The translations under genes were made by a program, and so were the position numbers. Under the pieces are notes generated by a model. It saw only the letters and a list, made by a program, of their open reading frames with translations, did not search any database and was not told the origin of the DNA. Positions 14,523 through 19,151 of a stretch of 19,151 nucleotides of DNA are shown one piece after another (the first letter of the stretch is position 1; each line of letters starts with the position of its first letter). The DNA is from Bacteroidota bacterium. GTDB taxonomy: Bacteria > Bacteroidota > Bacteroidia > Chitinophagales > Chitinophagaceae. The stretch is from contig JAEVYV010000045.1 of NCBI GenBank assembly GCA_023392575.1, positions 1 to 19,151 of the forward strand. Direction: 5' to 3'.

Positions 14523-16367
14523 ATGAAAATCTATCGCCGCCTGCTGGCCTATGCCAAACCTTACAGCCGATTTATTTTTCCGTTTTTTGTCTTTACCCTG
14601 ATTGCGGTGTTTTTCAGCATTTTTCAGTTTGCCCTGATCATTCCCCTGCTAAATTTTTTGTTTGACACCAACACGGCAGAACATGCGCAGCAATACGCCA
14701 CGGCCCCGGCTTTTTCGTTCTCATCCGATTTCTTCAAGCATTTTTTTTACTATCAGGTGTATCGGCTCAAGCAAATCAATCCCCAATATGCCTTGTACTT
14801 GATTGCGGGGCTGATTGTGGTGGCGGTTGTGCTTACCAACCTGTTTCGCTACCTGGCGCAACGCTGCCTGGTAAACACCCGAACGCTTTTGGTCAAAAGA
14901 ATCCGCGAGGCGCTTTTTGAAAAGATCAACCGGCTGCACCTGGGTTATTTTACCAAGGAACACAAAGGCGACCTGCTGTCCCGTATGAACTCCGATGTAT
15001 TTGAAATTGAAGCGGTGGCCTGCAATTCTATTGAAGTGCTTTTTAAAGAGCCCTATGTAATGATTGGTTATTTTATTGCCCTATTTGCCATTTCGGCCAA
15101 GCTCACCTTGTTTACACTGGTCATCATTCCCATTTCGGCTATCGCCATTGCTTCGGTAACCAAGCGCCTGCGTAAAGAAGCCAATGCCGTCCAGGCGTCT
15201 ATTGGCCGGCTCTTAACCATTATTGATGAAACGCTGATGGGCATGCGCATCATCCGTTCGTTTAACGCCACAAAATTCACTGTCGATCGCTTTAGCCAGG
15301 AAAACGATTTTTACCGCCGGGCCAGCTTGCAGGGGTTTAACAAAAGGGAACTGGCCCCTGCTTTTTCCGAAGCTTCCGGGGTATTTGTGGTGGCCTGCAT
15401 ACTGGTTTTTGGAGGCAACCTTGTGTTGCACAACCAGGCCACGGGAACAGGTTTGCAGGCCAGTGCGTTTATTGCCTTTATTGCCATTTTCTCGCAGGTC
15501 ATTCGGCCGGCCAAAGCCATGGTAGTGGCCCTGGCCAACATACAACGTGGGGAAGCGGCGGGCCGGCGCATTATTGAAGTACTGGATACCCCCGTACAGG
15601 TAGACGACTATCCGAACGCTGTTCCCTTAAAGTCTTTTGAAGAAAGCATCGAGTTTGACGACGTCTGCTTTTCATACAACGAAAAACCGGTGCTGCAAAA
15701 TGTAAGCTTTGCCATCCGCAAGGGCAAGACCGTAGCCCTGGTCGGCCCCTCGGGAGTGGGCAAATCAACCATTGCCGATCTCATTCCCCGGTTTTACGAT
15801 GTTACGGCAGGTCAGGTATTGATTGATGGCAAAGACCTTCGAATGTATACCATGGAATCGCTGCGCAGCCATATGAGTTTTGTAACGCAGGAGATCATTT
15901 TGTTTAACGACACGGTCTTCAACAACATTGCTTTGGGCAAGCCGGATGCAAAGGAAGAAGAAGTGATCCGGGCCGCCAAAATTGCCAACGCCCACGAGTT
16001 CATCCTGCACACCGAAAACGGCTACCAAACGGTGATCGGGGACCGTGGCATCCGACTTTCCGGTGGCCAGCGCCAGCGCTTAAGCATTGCCCGGGCCGTA
16101 TTTAAAAACCCGTCCATCCTGATTTTGGACGAGGCCACTTCTGCCCTGGATACCGAATCGGAAAAACAGGTGCAGGAAGCCCTGAACAATTTAATGGTGG
16201 GACGCACCACTCTGGTAATTGCCCACCGGCTCAGCACCATAAAAGAAGCCGATGAAATCATTGTTTTGCAGGATGGCCAAATAGTGGAACGGGGCAATCA
16301 CGAGGAACTGCTGGGCATCAAAGAAAGCATTTACAACCGGCTGACCACGCTGCAAAAAATTGCTTAA
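14523..16367 (+). CDS. ABC exporter, MsbA-type (half transporter, TMD-NBD fusion)
   Basis: From the ATG at 14523 the protein is 614 residues; an upstream in-frame start inside the previous gene is rejected. The N-terminal membrane domain has hydrophobic segments near 17-47, 89-108, 178-212, 285-302 and 311-340. The ATPase domain shows Walker A GPSGVGKST (408-416), Q-loop Gln456, signature LSGGQRQRL (512-520), Walker B ILILDE (532-537), the D-loop SALD and H-loop His568. It works as an inner-membrane homodimer. MsbA-like proteins flip lipid A core, and relatives flip other lipid-linked saccharides or drugs. Placement directly after a glycosyltransferase and near methyltransferases favours a glycolipid. 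Whether it is the cell's essential MsbA cannot be told here, so no gene symbol is given. Confidence 0.93.
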   Translation: MKIYRRLLAYAKPYSRFIFPFFVFTLIAVFFSIFQFALIIPLLNFLFDTNTAEHAQQYATAPAFSFSSDFFKHFFYYQVYRLKQINPQYALYLIAGLIVVAVVLTNLFRYLAQRCLVNTRTLLVKRIREALFEKINRLHLGYFTKEHKGDLLSRMNSDVFEIEAVACNSIEVLFKEPYVMIGYFIALFAISAKLTLFTLVIIPISAIAIASVTKRLRKEANAVQASIGRLLTIIDETLMGMRIIRSFNATKFTVDRFSQENDFYRRASLQGFNKRELAPAFSEASGVFVVACILVFGGNLVLHNQATGTGLQASAFIAFIAIFSQVIRPAKAMVVALANIQRGEAAGRRIIEVLDTPVQVDDYPNAVPLKSFEESIEFDDVCFSYNEKPVLQNVSFAIRKGKTVALVGPSGVGKSTIADLIPRFYDVTAGQVLIDGKDLRMYTMESLRSHMSFVTQEIILFNDTVFNNIALGKPDAKEEEVIRAAKIANAHEFILHTENGYQTVIGDRGIRLSGGQRQRLSIARAVFKNPSILILDEATSALDTESEKQVQEALNNLMVGRTTLVIAHRLSTIKEADEIIVLQDGQIVERGNHEELLGIKESIYNRLTTLQKIA

Positions 16368-16546
16368 CACCAATGACCGCATTGGCAAAAACATTCCATG
16401 CCACGGTTTAAAAATCTTGTTTCATCCAAACAAAATCCCGTGCTGCCCTACTTGTTTTCCTGAAAAGGCAGACCAGCGCGGATGCACGATTTGAGGAGCG
16501 GAGAGAAATCCTGTTCTCCAATGTATTTTCTTCAGAAATTTGAAAC
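16368..16546. other. Non-coding spacer before rarA
   Basis: 179 bases without a credible ORF. The only structure noticed is a short inverted repeat GGAGA...TCTCC (near 16499-16519). No TAnnTTTG box was found. Confidence 0.5.
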
Positions 16547-17815
16547 ATGAATACTGCTGCACCCCTGCCGGAGCGGATGAGGCCCCAGACGCTTGATGAT
16601 TTGGTTGGACAAGAGCACCTGACCGGGAAAGGAAGCATTTTACGGACGGCTATTGAACACGGCAAGGTTCCTTCCATGATTTTATGGGGCCCGCCGGGAA
16701 CCGGCAAAACCACCATTGCCAACATCATAGCCCATACCCTGCATGCGCCTTTCATTCAGTTAAGTGCCATCAGTTCCGGGGTAAAGGATGTGCGGGATGC
16801 CATTGCCCAGGCACAGCAATCAACCGGCACCATTCTGTTCATCGATGAAATTCACCGTTTTAACAAAGGCCAGCAGGATGCCCTGCTGGGGGCGGTCGAA
16901 AAAGGCATCATCACCCTGATTGGCGCCACCACCGAAAACCCATCCTTTGAGGTAAACAGCGCTTTGCTGAGCCGCTGCCAGGTTTATGTGCTACGGCCCC
17001 TGGAGGAAAAAGACCTCAACCGGCTTTTGCAGCAGGCCCTTGAAAAAGATGAGTGGTTGAAAACAAAGAACATCGACTTAAAAGAAACCGAAGCCCTGCT
17101 CACCATATCGGGCGGCGATGCCCGCAAACTTTTGAATTTGCTGGAACTGGTGGTAGATGCTTTGTCGGCGCAAAAGCAAATCGTCATTACCAACGAACAG
17201 GTCATGCAAATTGCCCAGCAAAGAATTGCCCTGTACGATAAAAGCGGGGAGCAGCATTATGATATCATTTCGGCCTTTATCAAATCCATGCGGGGCAGCG
17301 ATCCCAACGGAGCCATTTATTGGCTGGCCCGAATGATTGAAGGAGGCGAGGACGTAAAGTTCATTGCCCGGCGCATGGTTATTTTTGCCAGCGAAGACGT
17401 GGGCAATGCCAACCCCACTGCCCTGGTGCTGGCCAATTCCTGTTTTGAAGCCGTCAATAAAATTGGTTACCCCGAAGCCAGGATCATCCTGGCCCAGTGC
17501 GCCACCTACCTTGCCGCTTCGCACAAAAGCAACGCCTCCTACATGGCCATTGAAGAAGCCCTGGACAGCGTTCGCAACAATGGCGATCTGCCTGTGCCGC
17601 TGCACATTCGCAACGCCCCTACCGGCTTAATGAAAAAAATGGACTATGGCAAAAACTACAAATATGCCCACAGCTACGAAGGCAATTTTGCCGAACAGGA
17701 ATTTCTGCCCGAGGAGCTGAAAGGAACCCGCTTTTACGATCCGGGAAAAAATCCAAGGGAAGAAGAATTGCGAAAATTTCTGCGCCATCTTTGGAAAACC
17801 AAATACAATTACTGA
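16547..17815 (+). CDS. rarA: Replication-associated recombination protein RarA/MgsA (AAA+ ATPase)
   Basis: A 422-residue protein of the usual RarA length. The N-terminal PLPERMRPQTLDDLVGQEHL block is followed by Walker A GPPGTGKT (48-55), Walker B ILFIDEIH (96-103), sensor 1 GATTENPSFEV (126-136) and the arginine finger in LLSRC (Arg143). The C-terminal half carries the family blocks YDIISAFIKSMRGSDPNGA (about 234-252), EGGEDVKFIARRMVIFASED and the PLHIRNAPTGLMK segment. RarA/MgsA is a tetrameric clamp-loader-like ATPase that acts at stalled forks and binds SSB; WRNIP1 is the eukaryotic relative. It is preceded by 179 bases and followed, 63 bases on, by an unrelated peptidase, so it may be its own transcription unit. 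No motif is missing. Confidence 0.96.
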   Translation: MNTAAPLPERMRPQTLDDLVGQEHLTGKGSILRTAIEHGKVPSMILWGPPGTGKTTIANIIAHTLHAPFIQLSAISSGVKDVRDAIAQAQQSTGTILFIDEIHRFNKGQQDALLGAVEKGIITLIGATTENPSFEVNSALLSRCQVYVLRPLEEKDLNRLLQQALEKDEWLKTKNIDLKETEALLTISGGDARKLLNLLELVVDALSAQKQIVITNEQVMQIAQQRIALYDKSGEQHYDIISAFIKSMRGSDPNGAIYWLARMIEGGEDVKFIARRMVIFASEDVGNANPTALVLANSCFEAVNKIGYPEARIILAQCATYLAASHKSNASYMAIEEALDSVRNNGDLPVPLHIRNAPTGLMKKMDYGKNYKYAHSYEGNFAEQEFLPEELKGTRFYDPGKNPREEELRKFLRHLWKTKYNY

Positions 17816-17878
17816 TTCCCGGTTGACCCAATCATAATAAATTAGCAAGATTGTACAAGCCAACAACCTCAAAGCCAC

Positions 17879-19151
17879 ATGAAAAAACATTATTGCTTTT
17901 TGATCGTTTGCATTCTCTCCCTTCAGTTTTCCTGGGCCCAAACCATCATCCACCGCGACCGCGAAATCGACCAGATGGTAAAGGAAGTTTCAGCAGACAG
18001 CCTGCGCTCCTATGTGCTCAAGATGGTGAGCTTTGGTACCCGCCACACCCTAAGCTCCACCACAGACAAGAAGAAGGGCATTGGCGCCGCCCGGGAATGG
18101 GTGGTGCAGAAGTTCAGTGAATTTGCCCGAAGCAGCAATGGCCGGTTGACCGCATTTGTAGATACCGTTACCTTACAACCGGACGGAAGACGGGTAAATG
18201 CCACCACCAACCTGGGTAATGCCATGGCGGTTTTGAAAGGAACCGATCCGGCGGATGACCGCATTTATGTGATCAGCGGACACCTTGACAGCCGGGTTTC
18301 CGATGTGATGAACAAAACGGCGGATGCCCCCGGGGCCAACGACGATGGCAGCGGCGTAGCAGCGGTTTTGGAATGTGCCCGAATCATGAGCAAGTACCCG
18401 TTTCCGGCCACCATTGTTTTTGTAGCCGTCAGCGGGGAAGAACAGGGCCTGCTGGGTGCAACTTATTTGGCCGACAAAGCCAAAAAGCAAAACTGGAACA
18501 TTGATGCCCTGCTGAACAACGATATTGTGGGCAGCAACCACAGCAACGAAACCCACATCATCGACAACACCAAACTTCGGGTGTTCAGCGAGGCCTTTTC
18601 GGTAACGGATACCGGAAGGATCGCACAAAACATTCGCAACCTGGGCTTGGAAAACGACGGCAGGTCCAGGCAACTGGCCCGGTACGTTAAAGAAATTGGC
18701 GAACGTTATGTGGACCACCTGGAGGTAGTGATGATTTACCGAAACGATCGTTTTCTGCGCGGTGGCGACCACACGCCGTTTGTACAAAAAGGTTATGCGG
18801 CGGTACGGCTCACGGAAATGAATGAAAATTACAACCACCAGCATCAGGACCTGCGAACAGAAAAAGGAATTGTATACGGCGATTTGCCCGAGTTTATGGA
18901 TTTTGAATACCTGCGCAAAAATACGGCCGTCAACTTGGCTTCACTGGCCAACCTGGCCAAGGCTCCCCCGGTTCCGCAGGAGGTGAAAGTTGATGTGCGC
19001 CAGCTATCCAACACCACCACTCTAAGCTGGAAAGCTCCCCGGAGCGGCGCGGCAAAGGGCTACTATATTTTAATGCGGGAAACCACCTCGCCGGTTTGGC
19101 AAAAGAAAATCTTTACCGATCAAACCACCCATACGCTGCCCTATTCAAAAG
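17879..19151 (+). CDS. Secreted M28-family zinc aminopeptidase with FN3-like tail, 3'-truncated by window
   Basis: The first 424 residues are visible and the frame is open to the window end. Residues 1-21 form a signal peptide (MKKHYCFLIVCILSLQFSWAQ), so the protein is exported. The peptidase domain holds the full M28 set of metal ligands and catalytic residues: His135 in SGHLDS, Asp155 in GANDDGSG, the Glu pair 187-188 in SGEEQGLLGA, Asp215 in NNDIVG and His298 in GGDHTPF. M28 enzymes use two zinc ions to remove N-terminal residues from peptides. From about residue 366 (VPQEVKVDV...TLSWKAP...YYILMRE) a fibronectin-III-like domain begins and is cut by the edge. The role is probably extracellular or periplasmic peptide degradation. 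Codon use matches the neighbours. Confidence 0.94.
   Translation, partial: MKKHYCFLIVCILSLQFSWAQTIIHRDREIDQMVKEVSADSLRSYVLKMVSFGTRHTLSSTTDKKKGIGAAREWVVQKFSEFARSSNGRLTAFVDTVTLQPDGRRVNATTNLGNAMAVLKGTDPADDRIYVISGHLDSRVSDVMNKTADAPGANDDGSGVAAVLECARIMSKYPFPATIVFVAVSGEEQGLLGATYLADKAKKQNWNIDALLNNDIVGSNHSNETHIIDNTKLRVFSEAFSVTDTGRIAQNIRNLGLENDGRSRQLARYVKEIGERYVDHLEVVMIYRNDRFLRGGDHTPFVQKGYAAVRLTEMNENYNHQHQDLRTEKGIVYGDLPEFMDFEYLRKNTAVNLASLANLAKAPPVPQEVKVDVRQLSNTTTLSWKAPRSGAAKGYYILMRETTSPVWQKKIFTDQTTHTLPYSK

Noticed and set aside
18173..18844. Long minus-strand ORF (223 codons) opposite the peptidase gene
   Set aside because: It is antisense to a clearly coding M28 domain with all catalytic residues, and its translation shows no recognisable motif.

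Overview
The window looks like chromosomal DNA of a Bacteroidota bacterium, probably of the Chitinophagaceae or a near relative. The reasons are the family content (a roughly 1500-residue alpha-2-macroglobulin with a CAEQ thioester, a SusC/RagA-like DEVVVSGY motif, a membrane MutS-like ATPase), two TAnnTTTG -7 promoter boxes, weak use of Shine-Dalgarno sites, and REP-like repeats of the CCTGAGCCTGTCGAAGG type. This placement is inferred from style; no 16S or other marker phylogeny was possible. No tRNA, rRNA, CRISPR array, integrase or recognised insertion sequence was seen. Both edge genes are cut by the window.

Layout. (1) 2-4552, + strand: alpha-2-macroglobulin-like protein, 5' end missing, carrying several odd internal insertions. 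(2) 4531-4923: a small GIY-YIG nuclease gene bounded by near-identical REP-like sequences in inverted orientation. The left copy supplies the C-terminus of the macroglobulin and the right copy part of the N-terminus of the following FAD oxidoreductase (4873-5976). (3) 6220-8530: a small membrane protein and a membrane-anchored MutS-like ATPase. (4) 8713-10542: aspartyl-tRNA synthetase, preceded by a structured leader and a good -7 box. (5) 10549-16367: a surface-glycan locus. A minus-strand operon (GT4 glycosyltransferase, SAM methyltransferase, second methyltransferase-like protein) faces away from a plus-strand operon (paralogous GT4 glycosyltransferase, MsbA-type ABC exporter). The spacer between them holds a perfect 16-bp palindrome and two other inverted repeats. 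(6) 16547-17815: RarA/MgsA AAA+ ATPase. (7) 17879-19151: secreted M28 zinc aminopeptidase with a fibronectin-III-like tail, 3' end missing.

How they fit together. Most genes are housekeeping or envelope functions. The glycan block plausibly builds, methylates and flips a lipid-linked saccharide. The macroglobulin and the M28 peptidase both belong to the cell envelope or exterior. The strongest candidates for something undescribed are the GIY-YIG/REP-like unit, which resembles a minimal mobile cassette, and the SusC-plug-like segment sitting where the macroglobulin bait region is expected.
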